From: GCA-020345945 sp964596985 | GTDB taxonomy: Archaea; Thermoproteota; Bathyarchaeia; RBG-16-48-13; GCA-020345945 | DNA: 64,000 nucleotides | Reading direction: 5' to 3' | NCBI GenBank assembly: GCA_964596985.1 | Contig: CAZQWG010000001.1 | Location: 403,434 to 467,433 of the forward strand | Shown here: one piece after another, positions 1 through 8,531 of the stretch | Position numbering within the stretch: position 1 is the first letter of the stretch | Layout of the letters: each line of letters begins with the position of its first letter | Translations under genes and position numbers: made by a program | The notes under the pieces: generated by a model | What the model was told of the DNA's origin: nothing | The model's database searches: none | The model's input: the letters and a program-made list of their open reading frames with translations, nothing else

Positions 1-608
1 ATCAAGCCAGGGGAGACCCCTATTACCGGAAAGGTTTCGCTCGGTGGGGCTTCTGGGATCACGCAGCTCAAGCAAGCCGTCTTGAAGGGGATGATGGTGG
101 TGGCTCTTCCTTCCAGCCCCCATATTCCTCCATGAACGAAAGGGATGTTGAGTTTGACTGCGGCCTTGTTGAGTAGGTATCTTGTCGGGAAATTGTCCAT
201 CGCATCCACGATGACATCAGATCCCTCAATCATCTCAAGGAAGTTCTCTTCATCGATCTCGACGCAGTCCGCTTCGACTTCGATATCTGGGTTAATTCTT
301 CTGAGCTTCTCCTGAATGGACTCCGCCTTCATCTTTCCTATGTCGTCGTCCCAGTGTAGTACTTGTCTATTCAGATTGCTCAGCTCGACGGTGTCCTTGT
401 CAACAATCCTTAGCGTTCCCACTCCGGCGACAGACAAGTAGACCGCGATAGGACACCCCAGTCCCCCAGCACCCGCCAAGAAGACTTTTGAAGACTTGAG
501 TCTTCGCTGTCCTTCCAACCCTAAGCCAGGGATCATGATCTGCCTGTCGTACCGCTCCATCTCTCTCTGTGTGAGCTTAACATCTGGATTCTTAGACTCA
601 TCTTCCAT
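1..608 (-). CDS. ThiF/MoeB/HesA-family E1-like adenylyltransferase (C-terminus outside window)
   Basis: Activates the C-terminal glycine of a ubiquitin-like sulfur carrier by adenylation, for molybdopterin, thiamine or tRNA thiolation. About 202 residues are visible. They include the family N-terminus with the ERYDRQI motif, the glycine-rich nucleotide loop GAGGLGCP, the VDKDTVELSNLNRQ strand-loop and the DAMDNFPTRYLLN segment. The first Cys of the usual zinc site lies in TACLSCVIP. The ATG at 606-608 overlaps the end of the upstream carrier gene by 11 bases and has GGAGG just before it, so the two are translationally coupled. Which sulfur pathway it serves cannot be told from this fragment; family is certain, specificity is not. 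Confidence 0.93.
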   Translation of the reverse strand, partial: MEDESKNPDVKLTQREMERYDRQIMIPGLGLEGQRRLKSSKVFLAGAGGLGCPIAVYLSVAGVGTLRIVDKDTVELSNLNRQVLHWDDDIGKMKAESIQEKLRRINPDIEVEADCVEIDEENFLEMIEGSDVIVDAMDNFPTRYLLNKAAVKLNIPFVHGGIWGLEGRATTIIPFKTACLSCVIPEAPPSETFPVIGVSPGL

Positions 609-912
609 GGATCTCTCCTCCGCTGACCGCTGGAAGGATCAGTATCTCATCGTTCTTCTTGAGCTTGGTCTCAAGCCCCTCAACAAACCTCATGTCCTTG
701 CCGTTGATGTATATGTTGATGAAACTCTTGGGTTTTCCGTCTTTGTCGCATAATTTTCTTTTAAGCGCGTTTCCGTACCTTTGGATCAGATTGTCGAGGA
801 CCTCTCCGAGCGTGTCTCCTGTTGTCCACGTCTCTCTTTGATTGTTTGCTGCACTGACCAATGCATGTGATAATGTTACCTTGACTTTCACCATCTCTAC
901 TCCTTCCTCCAA
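598..912 (-). CDS. MoaD/ThiS-like ubiquitin-fold sulfur carrier (SAMP-like) with a C-terminal tail
   Basis: Small beta-grasp carrier of 104 residues, whose C-terminal diglycine is normally adenylated by the E1 encoded directly downstream. Visible are VKVKVTLSHAL at the N-terminus, FINIYINGKD in the middle, and the terminal strand KNDEILILPAVSGG. Unlike textbook MoaD or ThiS, the diglycine is not the end: five more residues (EIHGR) follow before the stop. The two Gly codons GGA GGA also form the Shine-Dalgarno site of the E1 gene. If the tail is real, a protease must trim it before activation; otherwise the protein is inert. A second start, MVKVKV, seven residues in, fits the family length better. 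Confidence 0.88.
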   Translation of the reverse strand: MEEGVEMVKVKVTLSHALVSAANNQRETWTTGDTLGEVLDNLIQRYGNALKRKLCDKDGKPKSFINIYINGKDMRFVEGLETKLKKNDEILILPAVSGGEIHGR

Positions 913-1025
913 TTGTGTCCGCGCATATGAGGCTGATTAAGGGGCGGATAAAGGTTTAAGTATCGTTTACGCAACCCCTTCTATGACGGTGTCATAGGAG
1001 TGGCTGCCGCGGACAAGGACTTAGA

Positions 1026-1547
1026 GTGAAGAATCTGAAACGAAGAATCGGAATAATCATCATCGTCATCTCTCTGTCGGTTGCGATTGGAGCGATGTTA
1101 TCAGACTTCGTCTCTGAGACGGAGAACCAAAAGAGGCTTGCATCAGATTTTGCTCTCACGGACTTAGACGGAGAACCTTTCAACCTCGGTGACTTCCGGG
1201 GCAACGTTGTGGTCCTCGATTTTATGGCGACCTGGTGCGACCCCTGCAGAACACAGATCGATTACTATAGGCCTCTATGGGAGAAATATGGCGGCAAGAT
1301 GTTTCTGATCTCGATCAGTATTGATCCCTCCTCAGACAAGGGGGAGGTCCTACACGAGTTCAGAGGTCGATTCCCTTTCGCGACTTGGATTTGGGCGGTT
1401 GACACCGAACAAGTCGGCAAACTCTACACCGTTTCATCGATACCAACAACAATCTTAATCGACAAGGATGGGTTTCTAGTCCAAAGGTACATCGGGGTTA
1501 CTGATTCTGAAACCCTGATCCGAGACGTAGAGCACCTGCTTACCTAG
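1026..1547 (+). CDS. TlpA/ResA-like membrane-anchored thioredoxin
   Basis: Thiol-disulfide oxidoreductase facing outside the membrane. The GTG-started protein has 173 residues. An N-terminal hydrophobic anchor (about residues 8-24, IGIIIIVISLSVAIGAM) is followed by an AhpC/TSA-Redoxin fold with the entry motif FALTDLDGEPFNLGDFRG. The active-site WCDPC lies near residue 70 and the cis-proline element SSIPTT near residue 138. The next gene is a CcdA/DsbD-type membrane electron conduit, the usual partner that keeps such proteins reduced. No cytochrome c genes are visible, so the substrate is unknown. A general protein-disulfide reductase or heme-maturation role is inference. Confidence 0.9.
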   Translation: MKNLKRRIGIIIIVISLSVAIGAMLSDFVSETENQKRLASDFALTDLDGEPFNLGDFRGNVVVLDFMATWCDPCRTQIDYYRPLWEKYGGKMFLISISIDPSSDKGEVLHEFRGRFPFATWIWAVDTEQVGKLYTVSSIPTTILIDKDGFLVQRYIGVTDSETLIRDVEHLLT

Positions 1548-1639
1548 AAAGGAAGAGCTATCCGAGACCGCACTGCATGTAGTCTGAGTCCTATTCGTAT
1601 CCCAAGGAGGACTGCGTTATCCCGCTCTCAACCATAATC

Positions 1640-2275
1640 TTGGCGTTTGCAGGAGGGTTTGCCTCGATGCTCTCGCCTTGCAGCCTACCCTTGCTCCCTG
1701 GACTTGTTTCGTACTACCTCGGAGAAGATTTTCCCACGAAGAAGGCGGTCATCCTTGGAGTGGCATGCTCATCGGGAACAGCATCCATTCTACTCCTTAC
1801 AGGATTGATCGGATCACTGGTTGGCAGCCTCCTATTCAGGCTTATACCTTTCTTCAAGATCCTCACTGGACTCACCGCCATCGTCCTCGGTCTTGCCTTA
1901 CTTACCGGGAGGAGTACGCTCGTGTTTTCGCTTCCGACCAAGACGGGAAGAAGGAAAGACCTAATCGGCATGTTCCTCTTCGGCGTTAGCTATGGTATGG
2001 TTTCACTGGAATGCTCTGCACCTGTTTTCCTATCGATGTTGCTCTACGCCTCTGCTTCAGGCATACCTCTCGAAATCGCTCTGGTAGTCATCGCGTACAC
2101 GCTAGGAGCGGGGATTCCCTTAGTTATCGCATGCCTTCTTGTTGCAGAGACCAAGGGGTTGATTCTACGGTATGCTGAAGGATTCTCCAAATATCTCCCC
2201 GGGATAGGCGGGGCGGCCATGGTAGGTGTAGGAGTCTACCTCATACTACTGGGCATCTCGGGTTACAGCGAATAA
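1640..2275 (+). CDS. CcdA/DsbD-family transmembrane thiol-electron transporter
   Basis: Moves reducing equivalents from cytoplasmic thioredoxin across the membrane to partners such as the TlpA-like protein encoded just upstream. Six or so hydrophobic segments are visible. The family Cys-Pro motif MLSPCSLPLLPG is near the N-terminus and the second Cys motif, SLECSAPVFLS, is in the middle of the protein, matching the two redox cysteines of CcdA. The start is unclear. The first standard codon is TTG at 1640, but it would cut into the first membrane helix. The same frame is open back to 1583, with GGAGG at 1606-1610 and readable residues CVIPLSTII before the TTG. The true start is probably near 1616-1634 on an unusual codon. 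Confidence 0.88.
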   Translation: MAFAGGFASMLSPCSLPLLPGLVSYYLGEDFPTKKAVILGVACSSGTASILLLTGLIGSLVGSLLFRLIPFFKILTGLTAIVLGLALLTGRSTLVFSLPTKTGRRKDLIGMFLFGVSYGMVSLECSAPVFLSMLLYASASGIPLEIALVVIAYTLGAGIPLVIACLLVAETKGLILRYAEGFSKYLPGIGGAAMVGVGVYLILLGISGYSE

Positions 2276-2976
2276 CCAGAGAATTGGATAGGACGATGGC
2301 GAGCCTCCGGTCTTCTCGACGGAGACACGGCTGGATCACAGTATGATGTTCCAACATACTTGCCTATCGGAAACGAACAGTCCGCACTCACGAAATCGTC
2401 AAGTGAGTCCAGGACAAGGGAATCGATAGACTCCTGACACAGTGGTCGATGTTCTCATCCCCTCTGAGTCTCGTCCAGCGCTGAATCCTGTACTAGCGAT
2501 TCTCCCCGGGACAACTCGACGAGTTCGACCTCTGCGTCACATGAACGAACACAGTCTTTCTCGTTCGTCTCTCGGACATACGTCCTCTATTGTTACACAA
2601 ACGATGGGCGCCCTGAAGCCGTATTCGCACGTACCTTGCGAGGTAATCTTGACGCGTTCTCTTTCTAGCTCCAGGCACCCAGCCCCCGGCTCAGAGGAAT
2701 TGTAGCTTAACTCTGCGGTCAAACGATTTATGTCTTACCCCCTTCCCCTACCTGACGACGGGTAGCAAGCGGTGTGCTTCGAGTCAACGGGTGCACAGGG
2801 GCTTGCAGCCGGAAGTCTACAGCAACAGTCCTCGGGTGCACGAGTCGACCTCACGAACCCACTCCTAACTCTCCTCAATATCCTATTCTTGAAGCGTCTC
2901 AAGTGCGCATATGTCGCATATTCAACATTAAACTCTATATCATAGTCGCCGGAATAGTGTTGTCCAGTGATATTCG
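2276..2976 (+). other. 700-base stretch without a recognisable gene
   Basis: No frame gives a protein resembling a known family. The sequence between about 2715 and 2900 holds a TATA-like element (around 2724-2734) and two copies of GGGTGCAC about 45 bases apart, whose GTGCAC cores are self-complementary and could close a stem. A structured RNA is possible but I cannot match it to SRP RNA, RNase P RNA or 5S. The right end (2933-2940, CTCTATAT) is a good TATA box for the aldolase gene, about 25 bases before the expected transcription start. Confidence 0.4.
2933..2940 (+). promoter_or_regulatory. TATA box of the class II aldolase gene
   Basis: CTCTATAT lies 37 bases before the ATG at 2977, placing transcription start near 2963 and giving a leader of about 14 bases, typical for archaea. 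Confidence 0.5.
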
Positions 2977-3834
2977 ATGACTCTTGTTACGATGGGAACC
3001 CTCTTGAAGAGGGCATACGAGGAGAAGTATGCTATTCCAGCATTCAACTTCTTCAACACAGATGCTATCCGGACTGTAATAGAAGTCGCCGAGGAGGAGA
3101 GTTCTCCTGCGATTCTACAGGTACATAAAATGCTTCCTGGACCCGAAGATCTCTTCGACTGGTGGTGCTCGATTGCAAGAGCAGCGATTGAGAGAACCGA
3201 GATCCCGATCGCACTCCACCTAGATCACGGAGACGACTTCGATATAGCAGTGAAAGCGATTGTATGCGGCTGCTCATCAGTGATGATAGACAAGTCCAAG
3301 CTACCGATGGCAGAGAACATAGCGATAACAAGGAAGGTGGGAGACGTGGCGCGGGTGGCAGGAGTAACTTTGGAGGCAGAGCTAGGTCATATGACTAGAG
3401 CTGAGAAGGGAGAATCAGGTGGACTGGACGAATCGGTATTCACGGTCCCAGAAGAAGCCGTGACATTCGTGAGAGAAACAGGTGTCGACGCCCTTGCAGC
3501 CTCTGTGGGAACCGTTCATGGGCTCTATCGCGGAAAGGCAGAGATAGACTTCGAGAGACTAGAGAAGATAAACGAGTTAGTGAATACACCGCTAGTTCTA
3601 CATGGAGGAACCGGTATACCTGACGACTCTCTCAAGAAGACAAGCAAGTTCGGTGTTACAAAGGTGAACGTTGCCACCGCTCTTGGGGTAAGCTATTACA
3701 CAGGAATCCGGGAAGCAATGGAAAAAGAGAAGGAGACGAAGAGCTTCTTCGGGTTCACAGAACCTGGACGAGAAGCCTTGAAAGAGACGATAAGACAGAA
3801 GATCAAGCTTCTTGGATGCAACAACAGGTTATAG
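2977..3834 (+). CDS. Class II (zinc) fructose/tagatose-bisphosphate aldolase family
   Basis: Catalyses reversible aldol cleavage of a ketose bisphosphate to dihydroxyacetone phosphate and an aldehyde. The 285 residues have the full TIM-barrel signature. HLDHGDD at 81-87 carries the catalytic Asp83 and zinc ligand His84, EAELGHM is near 133-139, zinc ligand His181 lies in GTVHGLYRGK, and His209 sits in LHGGTGIPDD. KVNVAT completes the phosphate site. Most archaea use class I or bifunctional aldolases, so a bacterial-type class II enzyme suggests a sugar-specific or transferred gene. A HAD phosphatase follows. Whether it uses fructose, tagatose or another sugar phosphate is not decidable here. 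Confidence 0.92.
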   Translation: MTLVTMGTLLKRAYEEKYAIPAFNFFNTDAIRTVIEVAEEESSPAILQVHKMLPGPEDLFDWWCSIARAAIERTEIPIALHLDHGDDFDIAVKAIVCGCSSVMIDKSKLPMAENIAITRKVGDVARVAGVTLEAELGHMTRAEKGESGGLDESVFTVPEEAVTFVRETGVDALAASVGTVHGLYRGKAEIDFERLEKINELVNTPLVLHGGTGIPDDSLKKTSKFGVTKVNVATALGVSYYTGIREAMEKEKETKSFFGFTEPGREALKETIRQKIKLLGCNNRL

Positions 3835-3910
3835 ACGCAGACGAAGAACCCGCTATTTCAGTAGGCTGCTGCAGCCGGCCAATAGTCTAGTTCCAGGGAG
3901 GAACCCCGAT

Positions 3911-4609
3911 ATGTGGAAAGCCATCGCATGCGACATAGATGGAACGTTGACCGACCAAGATCATCTACTTAGCTTGGAGGCCTTGACCATGATGAGAACG
4001 GCTGAGAGAGCGGGATTAATAATTATCCTCTCAAGCGCTAGGACGAGACTCGAACTGAGAATGGTGTCCAGCCTTTTTGGCGCCACTGGACCAGTAGTAG
4101 CAGAGAATGGAGGAATCGTCTGGTATCGCTCAACCGGTGAAGAAAAGGTCTTGGGTAACCTGGGAAAGGCGCAAGAAGCCTATGAAGCCGCCTCATCCCG
4201 CATTTCCGATCTACAGGTCTTGCAAGAGGGGTTCCGAGAGACAGACGTAATGGTTCGAGGTAGAAGAGCTACAGAGATTAAGCCGATTGTGGAGGCTGAA
4301 GGCCTGAGTGTCCATCTCTTTGAGAGTGCCCACGTGACATGCATCGCAGCCTCCTCCGCGAGCAAGGGCCTCGGTCTGAGGGCCGCCTCGGAGATGATCT
4401 GTATCGATCCATCTCATGTTGCTGCCATCGGAGACGCCCAGAACGATGTCACACTCTTCGAGACCGCTGGCGCCGGCTACGCGGTCGGCAATGCAGATCA
4501 GAGATTGAGGGATGTGGCGTCAAAGGTTATGAGTAGACCTTATGGCGGGGGATGCGCCGACGCGATCAGAGAGATCATAGAAGAGCAACGGAAGGCTCTG
4601 AGGAGCTGA
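3911..4609 (+). CDS. Archaeal phosphoglycolate phosphatase-type HAD (Cof/SPP subfamily IIB)
   Basis: Soluble HAD phosphatase of 232 residues. Motif I is CDIDGTLTD with both aspartates (residues 7-12), motif II is IILSSAR, and the Cof-type cap lies between about 80 and 150. Motif III Lys is in ASSASKGLGLR, and motif IV is AIGDAQNDVTLFETAG. This layout is that of archaeal phosphoglycolate phosphatase and sucrose-phosphatase-like proteins. I chose the ATG at 3911 because AGGGAGG stands about 10 bases before it; an upstream in-frame codon would overlap the aldolase gene with non-family residues. It probably shares a transcript with the aldolase, but the physiological substrate is inferred from the family only. 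Confidence 0.88.
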   Translation: MWKAIACDIDGTLTDQDHLLSLEALTMMRTAERAGLIIILSSARTRLELRMVSSLFGATGPVVAENGGIVWYRSTGEEKVLGNLGKAQEAYEAASSRISDLQVLQEGFRETDVMVRGRRATEIKPIVEAEGLSVHLFESAHVTCIAASSASKGLGLRAASEMICIDPSHVAAIGDAQNDVTLFETAGAGYAVGNADQRLRDVASKVMSRPYGGGCADAIREIIEEQRKALRS

Positions 4610-4803
4610 CTACTAAAATTGAGTTGTGCACTGGTAGAATCCTGTGCGGACCTCATATCCTTCTTCTAATGGAAAAGGGAAAGTAGTTTCCAATACATCC
4701 GTCAGCCTGACTGGTTGACCAGCCTTTGCCCTAGACACAGCAAAAAATTAGCGGGGACAAGGATCAGAGAACGCAGTTAGACCACACAGTCCCCTCACCG
4801 GGT

Positions 4804-5034
4804 TCAGAAACGTGCACTGGGCTGGATCACTTTGTCGATCCCATACTCAACGTCTTCTGCGTCAACTGTAACTCTCTTTCTCTCTTGCGCGTGAGACAAA
4901 GCCTGCTCAGCGATTTTAGTCCCCGAGCGCTCCAGCGACTCCATTAGGCTCCTTGCCGCGTCTTCCGAGACACGGCGAGCCCCGGCTTCACGAAGTATCC
5001 TTTTACAGGCTGCTAAAGTTATGTTTCCTGGCAT
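4804..5034 (-). CDS. Archaeal histone
   Basis: Single histone-fold protein of 76 residues that dimerises and wraps DNA. The segment ITLAACKRILREAGARRVSEDAARSLMESL corresponds to alpha1-loop1-alpha2, and RKRVTVDAEDVEYGI to loop2-alpha3 with the conserved Thr/Asp pair. The start at 5034 rather than the upstream ATG at 5085 is chosen for two reasons. Family proteins begin here, and a TATA-like ATAAA (5066-5070, read on the minus strand as TTTAT) would place transcription start near 5041, leaving almost no leader. The C-terminus carries a short extra tail (IQPSARF). Confidence 0.92.
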   Translation of the reverse strand: MPGNITLAACKRILREAGARRVSEDAARSLMESLERSGTKIAEQALSHAQERKRVTVDAEDVEYGIDKVIQPSARF

Positions 5035-5065
5035 ATCAAATCGAACCTTGGTTCTACGAAAGACC

Positions 5066-5073
5066 ATAAAAGC
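5066..5073 (-). promoter_or_regulatory. TATA box of the histone gene
   Basis: On the minus strand CTTTTATGG precedes the ATG at 5034 by about 32 bases, giving an expected start of transcription a few bases before the codon. This spacing is what decides the histone start. Confidence 0.5.
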
Positions 5074-5130
5074 TTTCCTTAACATTAAGAGACAAGGCTC
5101 GACGACAAGAATATCGCGCTGGACTCTCCT

Positions 5131-5868
5131 TCAGTCGCTTTTATAGTAGAGCGATTCGTAGGCGCGAACCGCATAGGTTGAGGCTTCTACCCTGGCCCCA
5201 GAGACTATCAGGGACCCGGCTTTTTCATAATCTTTTCTTGCCTCTTCGATACGGCCGCTCTTAGAGACTTTCAGAAGCTGGCTTACAAGGAGCATGAATT
5301 CGTCGAGGATATCCGCATTCAAGAACGGCAGTGACTGGTAGTACCTAGTGGCATTATCTAGGTTCTGAAACGGTTTCCTCTCCCTTGAGAGCAGTGCAAG
5401 CCTACGACCCGAGGCGGTTAATCCCTTGACGGCCTCCTCGAGGTTAAATCTTGAGACAGGGGTCGGAGTGATACCTCTCATCCTCTTGTGGAAGAAGAAA
5501 TGGTATATGCTCTGAATACCCGAGAGAAGACCCTTCCCTGTTCCCCCTGCGATAGAGATGCCGATCGCAGGTTTGCCATCTGCGTTGGGGATACTAACAG
5601 TTTCCATGAAAGACTTGGTTAGACCACTCACGTCACCCCAGTATACGGGTGAGCCTAAGACTATTGCGTCAGCGTCTTCGCACAGACGGTTCAGATCTTC
5701 TGGACAGATCTCCCGAACCCCAACATAAGGCTTCACATCGAAGTCCACCAGATAGACTTTCTCGACCTCAACGCCCCCCTGCTTTGCCCCTTCCAGCGTG
5801 GCGTCGACTAGTCGGCTCGTCAACCCATTCTTACGTGGGCTACCTACTATACCAACGATCACAATCAA
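5131..5868 (-). CDS. NADPH-dependent FMN reductase / flavodoxin-fold protein
   Basis: Flavodoxin-like oxidoreductase of 245 residues. The phosphate-binding loop GSPRKNGLTSRLVD near residue 8-22 and the flavin-contact segment VLGSPVYWGDVSGLTKSFMET around 75-95 define the NADPH-dependent FMN reductase / iron-sulfur flavoprotein superfamily. The cysteine cluster of iron-sulfur flavoproteins is not present (only one Cys pair region, EICPEDLNRLCED). About 100 C-terminal residues form an extra helical region not typical of the minimal fold. Neighbours give no pathway. A redox-partner or quinone-reducing role is inference. Confidence 0.85.
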   Translation of the reverse strand: MIVIVGIVGSPRKNGLTSRLVDATLEGAKQGGVEVEKVYLVDFDVKPYVGVREICPEDLNRLCEDADAIVLGSPVYWGDVSGLTKSFMETVSIPNADGKPAIGISIAGGTGKGLLSGIQSIYHFFFHKRMRGITPTPVSRFNLEEAVKGLTASGRRLALLSRERKPFQNLDNATRYYQSLPFLNADILDEFMLLVSQLLKVSKSGRIEEARKDYEKAGSLIVSGARVEASTYAVRAYESLYYKSD

Positions 5869-6003
5869 TCCACCATACCTTGTATCCTATTTCCAGTATT
5901 ATGACTCTTGCCTAGCCATGATCCTTGTTCTCATGGATGACGTAAACCTTCAATAGGTTGAGGCGTATGCCGGTCATATACCGAAGGAGGGAGGGCTTTA
6001 ATC

Positions 6004-6387
6004 ATGAATGACGTGGGAAACAGGCTCTTGATAGCATCGATGGATGAATGGAGGAGCAGGGTACTGAAATCGGATCTTCCCGTAGTGGTGGAGTTCTATT
6101 CCCCTACCTGTCCACATTGCGCCAGGCTGACACCGATCTTTCAGAGGCTTTCAACCGAGTACGGTGATAAGATGACCTTTGCGATCGTGAACGTTGTTGA
6201 AAGCCGAGATCTAGCTGAAGGATACGGAATCATGGGAGTGCCGACGGTGAAGTTCTTCTGCGACGGTAGACCGATCAATGAAATCGTGGGATTCAGACCC
6301 GAAGAAGAACTGAGGGGGAAGATAGAGGAGGGAGTCCTGCAAACGTACAAGAGATGCATCTCCCAAAGCTCTCCGATATACGTCTAG
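6004..6387 (+). CDS. Thioredoxin-family protein
   Basis: 127-residue thioredoxin fold. The active site is CPHC in VVEFYSPTCPHCARLTP (about residues 28-44), followed by the conserved cis-proline loop GIMGVPTVKFFCDG. The CPHC dithiol is oxidising compared with CGPC. There is no signal peptide, so it acts in the cytoplasm. AAGGAGGGAGG-like sequence at about 5983-5994 is a strong ribosome site about 10 bases before the ATG. The C-terminal residues after EEGVLQT are an ordinary extension. Confidence 0.9.
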   Translation: MNDVGNRLLIASMDEWRSRVLKSDLPVVVEFYSPTCPHCARLTPIFQRLSTEYGDKMTFAIVNVVESRDLAEGYGIMGVPTVKFFCDGRPINEIVGFRPEEELRGKIEEGVLQTYKRCISQSSPIYV

Positions 6388-6601
6388 CCAAGATCTACTA
6401 CTGGCCTCAACAACCCACACCACCGCCACCTCACCTTCGGCTGTACGTATGCTACTTCGCCGAGAAAAGGTGTAACATAATCGTCCCAGAACCCGTGCAT
6501 AAGATATCGATCGGTGTACACTCTCTGAACACAGGGAGAAAAGCCGTCTTTATGTAGACTGTATTAAGATAGATGACCGTATGGATTGTCAGGGATAACC
6601 T

Positions 6602-7933
6602 ATGGAATCTTACAAAGAACAGGTTGTCAGTCTCATCGACAGTATGAAGGAAACCATGGTGAAGGATTCCGATACGGTATGGGAATACGCTGAACCAGGG
6701 CTTATCGAATTCAAATCCTCTACACTCTTGATGAAAAGGCTTCGAGACAACGGTTTCGAGGTCTTGAGTGGGATCGGGGACATGAAGACAGCATTCGTCG
6801 GTTCCTGGGGATCGGGTACACCGATCGTAGGCTTGTTGGCGGAGTATGACGCCCTGGAAACTTGCGGTCCACCCATCGGTGAACCCGGACACGGTTGCGG
6901 TCACAATCTTCTGGGAACCGCACTAGTCTATGCAGCGATCGTCTTGAAGAAGATCATGCAAGAACACGGCTTAGAGGGAGGGATAAAGCTCTTCGGCTGC
7001 CCGGCAGAAGAGAAGTTGCTTGGCAAGGTCTACATGGCAAGAGACGGCGCCTTCGAAGGAGTGGATGCAGTCATCGCATGGCACCCGGGCAGATACAACT
7101 GCGCCACTACGGCTAGTAGGAATGCCCTCGATTCTTTCTCTTTCCATTTCATAGGTCAGACAGCACACTCCGCGGTCGACCCGTGGAACGGGAGGAGCGC
7201 ACTGGATGCGGTCGAGGTGATGAATTGTGCCGTAAATATGATGAGAGAGCATATCCCCGAGTCTGCGAGAATCCACTATGTGATCACCGATGGCGGGGGG
7301 CAACCCAACGTCGTTCCACCCGAAGCGAGAAGCTGGTACTTCATACGAGCCGACAAACGGAAGGGAAAGGATGGTTTGGAGGAGATCTCCGAGAGGGTCA
7401 GGAAATGCGCCGAGGCAGCAGCCCTGGCTACAGGAACCAAGGTCGAGATCAAACACCTCACGGCAGTCTACGAGAGCCTAACGAACAGGTCAGGCGCAGA
7501 ACTGGTGCAGAAGAATCTTGAGTTGATAGGGTCCCCCAAGTTCACTGACGAGGAGAAAGCATACACTAGAGAGATCGGGCTCAAGGGAGATCTAGATGAA
7601 ACCGTATCTCCCATCAAGACCCAGCAGCGAAGAGCCACCAATGATTATGGAACGGTGAGTTGGCTAGTGCCCCTGTTGCATTGCAACATAACCTGCGCCA
7701 CGACGGATACACCAGGCCATCATTATCTTGGGGCCTTGCAGTACAAGTCCAGCATAGGACACAAAGGGATGACGACCGCAGCAAAGGTTGTCGCATGCAC
7801 CATCATCGATCTCCTGACGAAACCCGAAGAACTAGCCAAGATTAGAGGAGAGTTCGAAGAGAAGACGAGGCGCTTCGTATTCGACCCCATCATACCGAAG
7901 GGACAGAAACCGTCGGGCAGGGACGGATACTAG
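6602..7933 (+). CDS. Peptidase M20 family amidohydrolase (AbgB-like)
   Basis: Zinc-dependent amide hydrolase of 443 residues, nearest in layout to the p-aminobenzoyl-glutamate hydrolase B subunit and indole-acetyl-amino-acid hydrolases. Metal-site motifs are LLAEYDAL, GHGCGHNLLGTA, GCPAEEKLLGKVYMA and the C-terminal TPGHHYLG. The dimerisation (lid) domain spans roughly residues 185-300 with HSAVDPWNGRSALDA. The ATG at 6602 follows a 200-base non-coding stretch, so it has its own promoter. It probably removes an amino acid from an N-acyl conjugate; the exact substrate cannot be read from sequence. Confidence 0.9.
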   Translation: MESYKEQVVSLIDSMKETMVKDSDTVWEYAEPGLIEFKSSTLLMKRLRDNGFEVLSGIGDMKTAFVGSWGSGTPIVGLLAEYDALETCGPPIGEPGHGCGHNLLGTALVYAAIVLKKIMQEHGLEGGIKLFGCPAEEKLLGKVYMARDGAFEGVDAVIAWHPGRYNCATTASRNALDSFSFHFIGQTAHSAVDPWNGRSALDAVEVMNCAVNMMREHIPESARIHYVITDGGGQPNVVPPEARSWYFIRADKRKGKDGLEEISERVRKCAEAAALATGTKVEIKHLTAVYESLTNRSGAELVQKNLELIGSPKFTDEEKAYTREIGLKGDLDETVSPIKTQQRRATNDYGTVSWLVPLLHCNITCATTDTPGHHYLGALQYKSSIGHKGMTTAAKVVACTIIDLLTKPEELAKIRGEFEEKTRRFVFDPIIPKGQKPSGRDGY

Positions 7934-7973
7934 ACAACCTTTCAGCCGGCTCCAACCTCCTTTCTGAGGGGGC

Positions 7974-8531
7974 TCACAGTCTTACGCTTACTTCTACCCC
8001 GTCCCCGTCTACCCCTATGAACCTGCTCTCGTATTTACCCGAGTTTCTCACGTAGTCGAGGTATTCTCTCATCGAGGAGGCGTATGCCCCTGCGTTATCC
8101 GCCACGACCAGGCTCCCCTTTTTAAGCTTGTCTTCAAGAAGACCCAGACATTCGAAGTACTTGCCCTTAGCGGCATCCAAGAAGATCAGATCGAACTCCC
8201 CCTCAAGGTTTGGGATAACATCCAACGCGTCTCCGACCAACACTCTCACCCTAGGTGTGACCTCGGCTCTCCGAGCATTCTCCTTTGCCAGTTCCGCCTC
8301 ATCTTCGTCGATTTCGATCGTGACGATCTCAGCCTCGTTCCCAAGTTCCTTAGCCATCAGGATCGTTGAATACCCCAACAGAGTCCCGACCTCAAGTACG
8401 CGTCTAGGCTTGACCCTACGGACCAGGCTGGCCAGAACCTCTCCCCTTACAGGCCCTATTATAGGCAGATATCTGCGCTCAGCAAGCCGCTCTATGCTGC
8501 GAAGAACCTCGCCAGCCTTATCGGAAGCCAC
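7974..8531 (-). CDS. Class I SAM-dependent O-methyltransferase (COMT/caffeoyl-CoA type fold)
   Basis: 185-residue Rossmann methyltransferase. Motif I is VLEVGTLLGYSTILMAKEL, the acidic ribose-binding residue is in IVTIEIDEDEAELAKEN, motif III is VLVGDALDVI, and the post-motif LIFLDAAKGKYFECL carries the metal-binding Asp of this family. An N-terminal helix ERRYLPIIGPVRGE aligns with the family core. The family usually needs a divalent cation and methylates catechol-like hydroxyls, but archaeal members are uncharacterised. Convergent with the M20 gene and divergent from the tatD remnant. Confidence 0.85.
   Translation of the reverse strand: MASDKAGEVLRSIERLAERRYLPIIGPVRGEVLASLVRRVKPRRVLEVGTLLGYSTILMAKELGNEAEIVTIEIDEDEAELAKENARRAEVTPRVRVLVGDALDVIPNLEGEFDLIFLDAAKGKYFECLGLLEDKLKKGSLVVADNAGAYASSMREYLDYVRNSGKYESRFIGVDGDGVEVSVRL

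Noticed and set aside
2755..2880. Possible SRP RNA
   Set aside because: GCCGGAAG followed by CAGCAAC recalls SRP helix 8, but the symmetric and asymmetric loop bases do not align and the rest of the 300-base fold is absent.
3812..3910. Upstream start of the HAD phosphatase
   Set aside because: The extra residues are arginine-rich and overlap the aldolase end; the ATG 3911 with AGGGAGG matches the family.
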